Assembly: GCF_003023845.1 (NCBI RefSeq)
Contig: NZ_PYFT01000001.1
Location: 5,022,001-5,086,000, forward strand
DNA: 64,000 bases
Source of the DNA: Adhaeribacter arboris
GTDB lineage: Bacteria; Bacteroidota; Bacteroidia; Cytophagales; Hymenobacteraceae
Direction of reading: 5' to 3'
Below the pieces are notes generated by a model. That model was not told where the DNA came from. It ran no database searches and saw nothing but the letters and a program-made list of their open reading frames with translations. Positions 18,990 to 28,134 of this stretch are shown here, piece after piece. Numbering within the stretch: position 1 is the first letter of the stretch; each line of letters starts with the position of its first letter. The position numbers and the translations under genes are program-made.

Positions 18990-20495
18990 CTATTTCGACT
19001 TTACAAACTCCGTTATCTTAGCTTTCGAATCTTTGGGCAAATTTATTTTCCATAGATTAGCTTTATTCCGGCCACTGTATTCAATTACGTATACCTCATT
19101 GCCCACTAGTACAGCATCCGTCGCTTCTTTAAATCCGTCTACTAAGCGGGTCGTTTTTACATAATAGTTGTCGGCCGTTTTATTATAGGCTAAATCCAGG
19201 TGCAATAAATCAGCTCCTTCCTCGGTGAAGGGTTTCATTAAACTGGAGCGGGCACCTAAAGTATACCGAATAACAAAGCCATCGCCTTTTAAATCAGTGG
19301 CTAATACTTTCTTTTTGTCAAAAAACAAACCTAACGGCGAAGCATGCGGGGTAAAGGTGCTGATAGTTACTCCGGTTTGGTCGCCGTCTACTATTTTACC
19401 GGCGTTGGTCCGGTACTCGTTGGCCGCTGGCCCTACGTTTTGTACGCCCGGGGTAAATTTTATGCCTTCCGGTCTTTTTGGAAAATCGGGGTCATTGTGA
19501 AAGTAGCGCACCTGCCAGGCGTGGGCAAATTTGTTAATGAAAGGATCGGTTTCCGGGCTGGGCTGCCAATCAGGATATTGCTGCGGGTTTTCGATGCCGC
19601 CCATCACCCACGGAAAACCGTAATGGTGCCCTTCCCGGATCCAGAACATATCTTCGGGCATGTCATAATCCGGCGAATTAGAAACCCCGAATAAGTTGCC
19701 TTCGCCATCGAAAGCTAAATCGTACGCGTTGCGAATACCTTCGGCGTAGAGGTAGCCATCAGCCTTTAACTTGGCGGCATCGTTGGGTAAAACTAAATCA
19801 TGGGCATTAACGGGAAAACGAAAAATATTGGCAGTTAGAGCACCGTTGCGGGCATTCGGGTAAAGTCCGCCGTTATCCTGTACTTCGCCGTGGTCGGTAC
19901 GGGCTCCACTGTTAACGTAGATGTATTTTCCATCCGGGCTAATTTCCAAAGCGTTCCAGCCGTGGTCGAAAACGGTTTTGTTAGTGCCGTATTCCACGGT
20001 ATTAAATACTTCCGTCATTTTTGGTTTGCCAGCAGGCGAAATATCCAACCGTACCATTCTGCCTTTTGTGCCTTTATTATCATTAACGCTGATATTGCCG
20101 CATAAAAACAAACTATTATTTAAAAAAATGGCTCCTTGTAAACGAGTAATGGCGTGGTCGGCCACCGAAAATACTTTCTGACTGGTAGGAGTAGTTCCTT
20201 TGTTGTTTTTTATTTGGTACACATCGCCTTCAAAAGTAGTATACCATAAATCCCCGGTATTAGCATGATAGAGTAAACGCACAGCTTGAGGTTCTACTAG
20301 CATCACGTGCGTTATTTGTATGTCCGGCCGCAAAGCCCGCAATGATTTTACGGCCGGAGCTTTGCCGTCCTGAATATTAGGAGTTGTTCTTGCGGGACTG
20401 GAGGGTTTAATATCCTGGGCAATTGCCCAAACGGGTAAAGCCCACACGGCCCCGAAAAAACAAACTCTGGTTAATAAAGTAGAAAAAAGAGTCAT
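18990..20495 (-). CDS. Exported glucose/sorbosone dehydrogenase-like beta-propeller protein
   Basis: About 501 residues from the Met at 20495, which begins a good signal peptide (MTLFSTLLTRVCFFGAVWAL, cleaved near IAQ). In-frame ATGs at 20561 and 20537 would put charged residues first, so I prefer the inner one. The propeller runs from ALRPDIQITHVMLVEPQAVR to the end and is a close paralogue of the propeller half of the protein at 12910-14922, but it lacks the cytochrome c domain and linker. The two paralogues bracket the SelA-like and sigma genes, suggesting local duplication. It is probably a periplasmic oxidoreductase or binding protein. PQQ dependence is not evident from sequence alone. 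Confidence 0.85.
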   Translation of the reverse strand: MTLFSTLLTRVCFFGAVWALPVWAIAQDIKPSSPARTTPNIQDGKAPAVKSLRALRPDIQITHVMLVEPQAVRLLYHANTGDLWYTTFEGDVYQIKNNKGTTPTSQKVFSVADHAITRLQGAIFLNNSLFLCGNISVNDNKGTKGRMVRLDISPAGKPKMTEVFNTVEYGTNKTVFDHGWNALEISPDGKYIYVNSGARTDHGEVQDNGGLYPNARNGALTANIFRFPVNAHDLVLPNDAAKLKADGYLYAEGIRNAYDLAFDGEGNLFGVSNSPDYDMPEDMFWIREGHHYGFPWVMGGIENPQQYPDWQPSPETDPFINKFAHAWQVRYFHNDPDFPKRPEGIKFTPGVQNVGPAANEYRTNAGKIVDGDQTGVTISTFTPHASPLGLFFDKKKVLATDLKGDGFVIRYTLGARSSLMKPFTEEGADLLHLDLAYNKTADNYYVKTTRLVDGFKEATDAVLVGNEVYVIEYSGRNKANLWKINLPKDSKAKITEFVKSK

Positions 20496-20654
20496 AGAAT
20501 GATGAAGGGGATTTTCTAAACTTCGCGCGTAAACCATTTCATTCAATACCAGATTAAGCAATTTTTTTAAATTCTTTCGTTGGGAAAGCTTTGCATTCCG
20601 CTTACTACTTAAAAAATTCGCTTCCTAAAATTGCTAGTGGAGCAATCCACCATT

Positions 20655-21935
20655 CTAATGCGTAGCGGGTCGGGAAGTGGTAGCCGTACGCGGTAAAACC
20701 ACGGGAGTAGTAATGCCATTTAAATTATAAACGACTTTACCGTCCCGGATAGTCAATTCGCACTCCAGTTTTTTATCCGTGTCAATTTTATAGCCGGTAT
20801 AGTCAAACAATCCAAATTTACCTTTCCGCACGCCTAGTACCGCCAAATCGGCAGGAGCGCCAACCGATAAATGACCTAGTTCTTCGTGTTTAATTACTTG
20901 GGCGGGAGTCCAGGAACTGGCTTTGATTACGCTTTGTAAGTCCATGCCCATCGCTAGAAACTTAGACATGGTAGTGAGCATATCTTTCATGGACTCGTTC
21001 ATGCTGCCAATATGAATATCGGTGCTGATAGTGTTGGGGTAAAATTTGCTGGCTAAGGCCGGTACCGCTTGAGAAAAGGCAAAGCTAATCCCACCGTAAC
21101 CCACGTCAAACACAATTCCGCGCTTTTGCGCTTCCCACACGAAAGGCTTTACTTTTTTAGTGTTGATATCCACAATAGCTTCGCGGCTGGCCAATTGGCC
21201 AAAAGCATGGGTAAAAATATCGCCCGGCCGAAGGTGCTTAAAAAATAATTCTTCGATAGATAGGGGTGGGTTGCTACCGCCAAAATCAATCATTACCGGG
21301 AGTCCGCCCGCTAACTTACCCGCTTCCACGGCCCGGTCTACCGGGGTCCAATCCGGACCTTCGAAGTGCGCTACTTTGAAGCCTACAATGTAATCTTTGT
21401 ACTGGCGGGCGGTATTCGCCGATAATTTAGAATCCATGTCGTTGGTATTTTGCTCGTAATTGCCGCCCCGCATGCCTTCGCCGGAAATATTTAAAAACGC
21501 CAGTACCCGCGTTTTAGAAGCATCAATGGTTTGTCTTTTATAAATAGGAAAAGTGCGCCAACCCGGACTGCCCGCATCTACCACCGTCGTTACGCCGTTC
21601 CGAAAAGTAAAGCCGTCCGGGGGAAAAGCGTTAGGACCATTCATATACGTCTGGTCCATGTTGGTGCCGTAAAAATGATGGGTATGAATATCAATCAAGC
21701 CTGGGGTCACGTATAATCCTTTTGCATCCACTACCTGAAGGCCTTGCTTCGGATCGATGTTTTTCGCTACCAGGGCTATTTTACCTTCTTTAATGGCCAC
21801 ATCCATCGGGCCATCAATATTATTCTTCGGATCAATTACATGGCCGCCTTTTATAACCAAGTTATAAGGTTGATTCTGAGCCAATAAAAGAATGTGTGCT
21901 AGTAGTAAAAAGGTTGTAAATAAAGTTTTTAACAT
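20655..21935 (-). CDS. Exported amidohydrolase/deacetylase (EF_0837-like family)
   Basis: 426 residues with a Sec signal (MLKTLFTTFLLLAHILLLAQ). It has the dihydroorotase-like amidohydrolase core: VIKGGHVIDPKNNIDG at the N-terminus, metal motif GLIDIHTHHFYG (near 86-90), VTTVVDAGSPGW, a Lys in IVGFKVAH that may be the bridging ligand, FTHAFG, and ISTDIH as the Asp site. It ends with the small beta domain LSVGAPADLAVLGVRKGKFG. The EF_0837/AHA_3915 group removes N-acyl groups or opens imides and is often encoded next to SelA-like genes, as here. The signal peptide suggests it acts in the periplasm, unlike well-known members. The substrate is unknown. Confidence 0.86.
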   Translation of the reverse strand: MLKTLFTTFLLLAHILLLAQNQPYNLVIKGGHVIDPKNNIDGPMDVAIKEGKIALVAKNIDPKQGLQVVDAKGLYVTPGLIDIHTHHFYGTNMDQTYMNGPNAFPPDGFTFRNGVTTVVDAGSPGWRTFPIYKRQTIDASKTRVLAFLNISGEGMRGGNYEQNTNDMDSKLSANTARQYKDYIVGFKVAHFEGPDWTPVDRAVEAGKLAGGLPVMIDFGGSNPPLSIEELFFKHLRPGDIFTHAFGQLASREAIVDINTKKVKPFVWEAQKRGIVFDVGYGGISFAFSQAVPALASKFYPNTISTDIHIGSMNESMKDMLTTMSKFLAMGMDLQSVIKASSWTPAQVIKHEELGHLSVGAPADLAVLGVRKGKFGLFDYTGYKIDTDKKLECELTIRDGKVVYNLNGITTPVVLPRTATTSRPATH

Positions 21936-22197
21936 AAGTTCAAAGTTAAATTTTAAATTATAGTCAACCGATCCTTGAGGGGAAGTTAAAAATAAGGATT
22001 GTGGTAGCCTTAACTCTTAAATAATCTAACTTGCGAAAGATAAATTGTAAGAGGACTAATTGCTTCTAATAACTGGGTGAGTAAATTCTAATAGAGAGGG
22101 TGAATCAGGCACAGACAATTATTCCAGCGGAAAATCAATCACCCTTTTCCTTCCTAAGCTTAGTTTGCCATTAGGATATATCTCTTTTCCCCTTTTT

Positions 22198-22323
22198 CCA
22201 GTTTTCAACTTGGAACTCCCTATAGAGCCGCCAGTTTAAAACTGGCGTGTCAGAAAGAAGAAAATCCACCAAGTTTCGCCAGTTAGAAACTGGCTGGATA
22301 AATTGCTCCCAGTTCCAAACTGG
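22198..22323. repeat. Array of CCAGTT-AACTGG palindromes
   Basis: Three good hairpins in about 100 bp: CGCCAGTTTAAAACTGGCG (22229-22247), GCCAGTTAGAAACTGGC (22278-22294) and CCAGTTCCAAACTGG (22309-22323), with a degenerate fourth at 22198-22213. They share the arms CCAGTT and AACTGG with varied loops and lie in the 617-bp gap between the RidA and amidohydrolase genes. They may be a REP-type element, protein-binding sites or an RNA-processing region. The rest of the gap shows no gene. Confidence 0.75.
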
Positions 22324-22552
22324 AAGCAGGGGAATTCACACAAATGTTTATTTTTATTAAGTATCCTAATCGTAAAGAACAAAAACCGTAACAATGAAAC
22401 AACCTAGCTATAATCAAAGCAGAAGCAGCAGCTAGTGCAACAGCTTAGCCTACTAATAAACCTGGTCTTTCTGTTGCCCAAAAGCTTCACTCATTCACGT
22501 ACTCGAAGCGAAGAACAAAGCTTTCGGGCAACAGGAAAATAAAATTTAACAT

Positions 22553-23014
22553 CTACACGTAGGCAATGCAATCCATTTCCACGAGCGAATCGCCGGGTAC
22601 CCCGCCGTAGGTGGCAACAGTAGTCCGTACCGGAGGTTTGCTGCCAAAACGACCTTTGTACACTTCATTCATGGCTTTGTAATCGTTTAAATCCGCGAGG
22701 TAAACGTTTACTTTTAATACCTTCTGCATCGAAGAACCTGCTTTGGTTAACTCGGTTTCCAGTTCTTTTAATACGTGTTCGGTATGCGCTTTAATATCAC
22801 CCTCGAAGTGCGCTCCTTTACCCGCTACAAAAATTAAATTACCGTGCTTGGTAGAACCGGAAAATAAGGGAACATCCTGGAAAGTGGTGATATTAAAGGC
22901 TTCTTTTTCTTCACTTTCTAACTCTTTGGCTTTGGCAACTAAACCAAACCCGCTAATACCAGCCACCGAGGCAAGTAATTTTTTTAAGATGGATCTTCTA
23001 GGCGTCTTGTTCAT
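22553..23014 (-). CDS. Exported RidA/YjgF-family protein
   Basis: 153 residues. The N-terminus (PRRSILKKLLASVAGISGF, then AKA) is a Tat-type signal, unusual because RidA is normally cytosolic. The core matches the family: PLFSGSTKHGNLIFVAGKG, HTEHVLKELETELTKAG, VLKVNVYLADLNDY, the substrate-binding Arg in PPVRTTVA, and the final VEMDCIAYV. RidA hydrolyses reactive enamine/imine products of PLP enzymes to the ketoacid and ammonia. It lies 48 bp after susD, in one likely operon. An exported SelA-like PLP enzyme is encoded nearby, a sensible partner. The pairing is inference. Confidence 0.9.
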   Translation of the reverse strand: MNKTPRRSILKKLLASVAGISGFGLVAKAKELESEEKEAFNITTFQDVPLFSGSTKHGNLIFVAGKGAHFEGDIKAHTEHVLKELETELTKAGSSMQKVLKVNVYLADLNDYKAMNEVYKGRFGSKPPVRTTVATYGGVPGDSLVEMDCIAYV

Positions 23015-23062
23015 TTTAATAATTTTAAGTTAATTTTTATCTGAAATGTACTAAATGCTTTT

Positions 23063-24595
23063 CTATTTATCCCACCAAATCCGGGTTAAAAAGGTGTTGC
23101 CGCCTAACCGGGTAATTGCTTCCTGCAAATTTTCCGGATTTAAGCTTTCCTCGATGGAAGGATATAACATGCGCCGGAAAATAGTGCCGTTGGTGGCATT
23201 ACCCGGAACGTTGTTCGGAATTAATATTGGATAACCGGTACGCCGCCAGTTCGAAAATACTTCCTGCGAATCGGGGTACAGGGAAGCCCAGAACTGCGTA
23301 TGAATTTGCTCCATTTGCTGTTCTATAGTGCCGGCAGCATTAAAAGGATGGGCGGCTAAATACGTATTGATGCGGGTATCGGAAATAACCCCGGTACTTC
23401 CCCAGGCGCTCCATTGTTTCATGGCGGAGCGTACGCCGTTGTTATATAACTGCTCCGTGGTTTCGCCGGTATACCAGCCGCGTAAAGAAGCTTCGGCGAG
23501 TAAAAAATTTACTTCGGCGCTGGTCATTAATAATACCGGCGTATCTAAGCGCAGCAAAGTGGCTGGGTTTGGCTCGGAATACGTGACAAAATCGGCGGGT
23601 TTGGTCTGGAAATTCTGCGGCATGCCTTTTTGAATAGCGGCGGTGGTATCGGCTTTGCCGTTTTGCCAGACTACCGAAAGTACTCCCAGGCGCGGATCGT
23701 TATTATTTTTTAGAAAATTTATAAAAGTATTGGCGTATTTGCCGCCCTCGCGGTTGGTGCTGCCATTCGCCGAAGAATAATCGCTGGATAGGTAAGCGTT
23801 AGCCAAGGGGTTTTGATTAATGGCCTGACCACCGGCCACAAACATGATCTGGGCAATATCGGCATCCGTGGTAATTACGCCGCCCGCAATGGCTTTTTTT
23901 ACCCAGGTTTCGGCCAAGGCTGCATCTACTTTGGTCAGGCGCATTCCCAGGCGCAGCATCAGAGAATAGGCGAATTTTTTCCATTTTTCCATATTGCCAC
24001 CGTAAATAACATCGGCGGCGCCGAAAGTTGGTTTAGCCGCATCGAACTGGCTGGTAGCTTCTTCAAGTTCTTTGAGCAGGTCTTTGTAAATATCTTCTTG
24101 CTTATCGTATTTGGGTTTTAGAATGCCTTCGCGGTAACCTAAACCCGCCTGACTGTACGGAATATCACCGTATAAATCGGTAACGCGGTGGTAGCTGTAA
24201 GCCCGCCAGATACGCGCGGTAGCTAATTTATTCGCGTTAATCGGGTCGTCCTGAATACTTAAAATAACATCGGTAATTTCCTGAATTTCGTTGGTGTAGG
24301 CGCTGGTAAATACTCCGTACGGAGCCGAACCTTGCAGGAAAATGTATTTAGAACCAAACCCGGCCACTTCGTTAAAACTGGTCGTGTACTGCATGGCCCC
24401 ATCGGCTCCGCCCAAGCGGTTGCGGGCGCCATCGTATAAAGCCTTGCTGAACATAAATTCCGGAACTACTTTTTCGTAAGCGTTGGGGTTCACGTTCATT
24501 TCTTCAAAGCCATCGTCGCAGGCCGTAACCATGCACAAAGAAGTAAAGAGGGTAATGCTGGATATAATTGAGGATAATTTGCTATTTATTTTCAT
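23063..24595 (-). CDS. SusD/RagB-family outer-membrane lipoprotein
   Basis: 510 residues with lipobox VTAC (Cys 26) followed by DDGFEEMNVNPNAY, the usual N-terminus of SusD-like lipoproteins of the second SusD family. Helical TPR-like segments include IWRAYSYHRVTDLYGDIPYSQ and MTSAEVNFLLAEASLRGW. It ends with a family-typical NVPGNATNGTIFRRMLYP region. SusD proteins sit on the SusC barrel and capture the ligand. It follows susC by 18 bp. The ligand cannot be read from sequence, but the downstream genes suggest an amino compound or derivative rather than a polysaccharide, since no glycosidase is nearby. Confidence 0.93.
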   Translation of the reverse strand: MKINSKLSSIISSITLFTSLCMVTACDDGFEEMNVNPNAYEKVVPEFMFSKALYDGARNRLGGADGAMQYTTSFNEVAGFGSKYIFLQGSAPYGVFTSAYTNEIQEITDVILSIQDDPINANKLATARIWRAYSYHRVTDLYGDIPYSQAGLGYREGILKPKYDKQEDIYKDLLKELEEATSQFDAAKPTFGAADVIYGGNMEKWKKFAYSLMLRLGMRLTKVDAALAETWVKKAIAGGVITTDADIAQIMFVAGGQAINQNPLANAYLSSDYSSANGSTNREGGKYANTFINFLKNNNDPRLGVLSVVWQNGKADTTAAIQKGMPQNFQTKPADFVTYSEPNPATLLRLDTPVLLMTSAEVNFLLAEASLRGWYTGETTEQLYNNGVRSAMKQWSAWGSTGVISDTRINTYLAAHPFNAAGTIEQQMEQIHTQFWASLYPDSQEVFSNWRRTGYPILIPNNVPGNATNGTIFRRMLYPSIEESLNPENLQEAITRLGGNTFLTRIWWDK

Positions 24596-24613
24596 GATTC
24601 GTGTTCCTCCTGA

Positions 24614-27600
24614 TTAAAATTTAACCATAAAATTTAAACCCATGGTGCGCGTGCGGGGCAAACCAAACGATTCAAAACCTTGGGCATTGCCGTTGGTAAA
24701 GCTGGCTTCCGGGTCAAAATTGTCGGTTTTCCGGTACAGAATGGCTAGGTTACGCGCCACAAAAGAGATAGAAGCACCTTGTAACTTGATAAATGGAATT
24801 TTAGCAGCCGGAATATTATAAGTGAAAATAACCTGACGCAGCTTTACAAAACTGCCGTCGTGTAAAAACACATCGGAGTAGTTCTTGTAGTTATCGTACC
24901 ATACCCGTAAATCCTTTACGGCTACCGTACGGGAATAAGGAGCGCCTTCCGGCGTTACGCCACTAACCTCCAAGCCATTTTCCCGGCCGGGTAAAGTCAT
25001 TTTAAGCAAACCCATCCGGATGCCGTACACTTCCATCATCGAGAAAACTTTATTGCCGAATTTCCCGTCGAGCAAAACATTTAAGGAGAAATTTTTATAG
25101 GTAAACTCGTTGGTTAAGCCCATGGTAAGCGGGGCGACGCCGTTGCCCAATTGTTTTAAAGGCGAGCGCACCGGAAAGCCGGATTTAGGATCGAAAATGA
25201 TATTGCCGTTAGCATCGCGGGCCATGGTATAACCGGTAATTACCCCGTAAGGCTGACCTACGGTACTGTTTACGTTGGCGTAGTTGTTCACCGTAGTAGC
25301 CATCTGAATAGTATTTAAACCTTCGGCTAAGCTTACTACCTCGTTTTTATTGTAAGCAAAATTGTAGCTGGTATTCCAGGCGAAGTTGTTGGTTTTAACG
25401 GGGGTGCCGGTTAGTAAAGTCTCAATTCCTTTATTGTACATTTCGCCCACGTTTAAAATTATGTTCTCAAAACCGGAAGTAGGGCTAATAGCGGTAGATA
25501 CTATATCATTGGTGGTTTTGCGGTTGTAAAGCGTGAGGTCTAAACCTAAGCGGCGGTTAAAGAATTGTAAATCCAAGCCTACTTCGGCGGTGGTAGAGGT
25601 TAAAGGACCTAAAACGGGATTAGAAATAGTAGTGCTGGTTACGTCCTGCAACGGCACGGTACTACTGGGCACCATGCTGTACGATAAATTAATCTGGTAC
25701 GGATTAGGTCCGCCACCGCCTACCTGGGCCCACGAAGCCCGTATCTTGGCTAAGCTAATAACCCGCGGTAATTGCAAGGCTTGCGATAAAATAAAGCTAC
25801 CACCAACCGACGGATAAAAAATACTGTTGTTCTTCGGGCTTAAAGTCGAAAACCAATCGTTACGGCCGGTAAAAGTTAAGTAAGCAAAGCCTTTGTAATC
25901 TAAATCGACGGAGCCGAAAAGGGAGTTAGTAGCGGTTTCGGAGTAGCTCTGCGATTGTGTGGTATTGGTTAAGTTAGAGAAAGTATAGAAAAAAGGAATA
26001 ATAAACTGATTACCGGCTAAATTATAGCTCCGGATGTAATTGTTACGGCGGTTGGCACCCGCTAATACATTCAGGCCAAAGTTTTCGCTAAGGTTGGTGT
26101 TGTAATTGGCGGTAACCATGGCGTTGGTTTCGCTGGATTCGTTCGTGAACTGGCTCATTTCGCCTTTGCTGCCCGTGGTGTAAATAGTACCGGTAGGAAT
26201 AACCGACTCGAAATTGTAATTACTAAAATCGCGGGCTACCTGGCCTTTAATGTATAAGTTGTCGAGCAAATTAAACTGAATGCTGGCCTGCCCGATAAAG
26301 CGATTTTTGGTATCGTTATTCTTAAATTTATTTACCACAAAATAAGCGTTGGTAGCTACCCCGGCATCGTTCCAGGGAGTTTCCATGCCTGCCTCGTTGT
26401 AACCGGGGCTTAACCAGCGCATATCTACAGTATTGGCAATCATGTAAGGCGTCCAGTTGGGATTACCCGTTGCATCACCAGCACTCGGGCGGTTATGCGC
26501 TTTTTCGTTGTTGTACTGAGCTAAACCTTCAATGCTGATTCTTTTACCAATTTTGCTGTTCAGGCTTAAAGTAGCGTTTTTGCGGTCGTAAGTAGAGTTA
26601 GGTAAAATGGCTTTGCTGTCGAGGTTAGATAAAGAAAGCCGGAAATTCAAAGCTTCGGTGCCGCCGTTAAAAGCCAAGGTATTGGTAAAGGTTTTACCGG
26701 TCTGGTAGAAATTTTTAATGTTATTCTTCTGCGCCACGTAGGGGTGGGTTTTGCCATCGGCGGCAATAAACTCCGAACCATCCATCTTCGCTCCCCAGGA
26801 CCAACGGCCGGTTTGTACGGCTTGTGAGGCATCGGCGGGTTTACGGCCTTCCAAACCCTGACCATATTCGTATTGCCAGTCCGGAAAAACAGCCACGTTT
26901 TCGGCGGTAAAAGTCGAGTTGTATTGTACGCCAATGCCTTGCTGCGCCCGGCCTTTTTTAGTGGTAATTAAAATCACCCCGTTCGCTGCCCGGGAACCGT
27001 ACAAGGCCGCCGCGGTACCGCCTTTTAACACGGAAATACTCTCAATATCGTCGGGGTTAATACCGGCAATGCCATCGCCGCGGTCCACGTTATTGCCCCC
27101 GCCGTTGGTAGTAGCGCTACCGCCCGGGGTAGAGTTATCCAGGGGCATTCCGTTAATGACGTATAAAGGCGTGTTAGAACCCGCCAAAGAACCATTACCC
27201 CGGATAATTACTCGGCTAGAACCTCCCGGACCGGTAGATAAACCCGTGGCATTTACGCCGGCAATTTTACCGGTTAACGCATTGGCAATGTTGTTTTCGC
27301 GGGCTTGAGTAAATTCATCACCTTTTACTTCCGAAACGGAATAAGCCAAGGCTTTCTTTTCCCGGGAAATACCTAAGGCAGTTACCACTACTTCGTTTAA
27401 CACCTTTTCATCGGCAGCCATGGTAATAGTAATTTCGGCCCGGCCATTTACCGCTACCGTTTGATTCGCATAACCAATGTAGGAAAAAATGAGACTGGCA
27501 TTTTCGGGAGCGTTAATCGAAAAATTACCCGTGGCATCGGTAACCGTACCTTGCGTAGTTCCGCTTACTTGGATGCTTACCCCCGGCAAGGGCTCGCCTT

Positions 27601-27631
27601 TCTCGTCCTGCACTTTTCCTTTTACATCCAT
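24614..27631 (-). CDS. SusC/RagA TonB-linked outer-membrane receptor, main body
   Basis: 1005 residues from MDVKGKVQDEKGEPLPGVSI. It has the carboxypeptidase-regulatory-like domain (1-85), the plug with the TonB-box-like region LNEVVVTALGISREKKAL and SVLKGGTAAALYGSRAANGV, and a 22-strand-type barrel ending LGLPRTRTMGLNFMVKF-like. It has no signal peptide of its own. The signal and STN domain are encoded immediately upstream in another frame (27634-28020), so a functional receptor needs a -1 frameshift or a corrected base. The ATG lies 2 bp after the upstream stop. It is followed by susD. Confidence 0.9.
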   Translation of the reverse strand: MDVKGKVQDEKGEPLPGVSIQVSGTTQGTVTDATGNFSINAPENASLIFSYIGYANQTVAVNGRAEITITMAADEKVLNEVVVTALGISREKKALAYSVSEVKGDEFTQARENNIANALTGKIAGVNATGLSTGPGGSSRVIIRGNGSLAGSNTPLYVINGMPLDNSTPGGSATTNGGGNNVDRGDGIAGINPDDIESISVLKGGTAAALYGSRAANGVILITTKKGRAQQGIGVQYNSTFTAENVAVFPDWQYEYGQGLEGRKPADASQAVQTGRWSWGAKMDGSEFIAADGKTHPYVAQKNNIKNFYQTGKTFTNTLAFNGGTEALNFRLSLSNLDSKAILPNSTYDRKNATLSLNSKIGKRISIEGLAQYNNEKAHNRPSAGDATGNPNWTPYMIANTVDMRWLSPGYNEAGMETPWNDAGVATNAYFVVNKFKNNDTKNRFIGQASIQFNLLDNLYIKGQVARDFSNYNFESVIPTGTIYTTGSKGEMSQFTNESSETNAMVTANYNTNLSENFGLNVLAGANRRNNYIRSYNLAGNQFIIPFFYTFSNLTNTTQSQSYSETATNSLFGSVDLDYKGFAYLTFTGRNDWFSTLSPKNNSIFYPSVGGSFILSQALQLPRVISLAKIRASWAQVGGGGPNPYQINLSYSMVPSSTVPLQDVTSTTISNPVLGPLTSTTAEVGLDLQFFNRRLGLDLTLYNRKTTNDIVSTAISPTSGFENIILNVGEMYNKGIETLLTGTPVKTNNFAWNTSYNFAYNKNEVVSLAEGLNTIQMATTVNNYANVNSTVGQPYGVITGYTMARDANGNIIFDPKSGFPVRSPLKQLGNGVAPLTMGLTNEFTYKNFSLNVLLDGKFGNKVFSMMEVYGIRMGLLKMTLPGRENGLEVSGVTPEGAPYSRTVAVKDLRVWYDNYKNYSDVFLHDGSFVKLRQVIFTYNIPAAKIPFIKLQGASISFVARNLAILYRKTDNFDPEASFTNGNAQGFESFGLPRTRTMGLNFMVKF

Positions 27632-27633
27632 AT

Positions 27634-28020
27634 TTAATAGAGCCGCTTTGGGGGAGCATTTCTAGGTTTGATAATAATAGTTTTATCCAGCAAGGTATAG
27701 GTGAGAGGTTGTCCTTCCAGGATAGTGTTTAAAGCTTGTTTCAGCGATACGGCTTTTAAATGTAAACTTACCGGTTTGGCCGTTTTTAATAATTCGTTGT
27801 TGTAGATAAATAAATAGCCGCTTTGCTGATGAATTATTTCAAAAACTTTTTCCAGGGAGGTGTTTTTTTTCGTAATGGAAATACTTTGAGAAGAGGCTTT
27901 GGCACTTACTTGCAGAAAGGCTACGGTGAGCAGCATTACTATTAGTTTCATAAGTAGAAGCTTTTTGAAAGAGTGCACATAGGGATTTTGTCTGCTCTTG
28001 CAGGGTAATTTTACTTTCAT
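27634..28020 (-). CDS. Signal peptide and STN domain of the SusC receptor, separated by a frameshift
   Basis: 128 residues. A signal peptide (LLLMKLIVMLLTVAFLQVSA, ending KASSQ) is followed by an STN (secretin/TonB N-terminal) domain: ITKKNTSLEKVFEIIHQQSG, YLFIYNNELL, AVSLKQALNTILEG, and YTLLDKTIIIKPRN. Such domains sit at the N-terminus of SusC receptors that signal to a FecR anti-sigma factor, which is the gene just upstream. The frame stops at TAA (27636-27634) just before the SusC body begins in the -1 frame. The canonical slippery heptamer C CCA AAG is four codons before the stop. Either programmed frameshifting, a recent mutation, or a missing base in the C5 run explains the split. Confidence 0.88.
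   Translation of the reverse strand: MKVKLPCKSRQNPYVHSFKKLLLMKLIVMLLTVAFLQVSAKASSQSISITKKNTSLEKVFEIIHQQSGYLFIYNNELLKTAKPVSLHLKAVSLKQALNTILEGQPLTYTLLDKTIIIKPRNAPPKRLY
27646..27652 (-). promoter_or_regulatory. Slippery heptamer C CCA AAG at the STN/SusC junction
   Basis: In the STN frame the mRNA reads CCC CCA AAG CGG CTC TAT TAA. The heptamer fits X XXY YYZ. After a -1 slip the codons become CCC AAA GCG GCT CTA TTA AAT ATG GAT, continuing into the SusC body with no stop. Function is not proved. One extra C in the run would also fuse the frames. Confidence 0.5.
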
Positions 28021-28088
28021 AAATTTGCATTAGGATGAATGGATTTAGTACTGGGAATTATTAAGTCTACTGGATTAGTCCTGTTTAT

Positions 28089-28121
28089 ACCAGTAGCGTT
28101 GGCGCGCTACTGGTCTTTTTT
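28089..28121. terminator. Stem-loop between fecR and susC
   Basis: ACCAGTAGCG and CGCTACTGGT form a perfect 10-bp stem around TTGGCG. On the plus strand it is followed by TCTTTTTTT, like an intrinsic terminator, but no plus-strand gene precedes it. On the minus strand it lies in the 114-bp gap between the anti-sigma gene and the SusC gene, where it could attenuate, process or stabilise mRNA. Confidence 0.5.
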
Positions 28122-28134
28122 TAAGCTAATCTTT

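Noticed and set aside
22198-22323. Possible CRISPR array
   Set aside because: Palindromes vary in loop and spacing, there are no equal-length unique spacers, and no cas genes are present.
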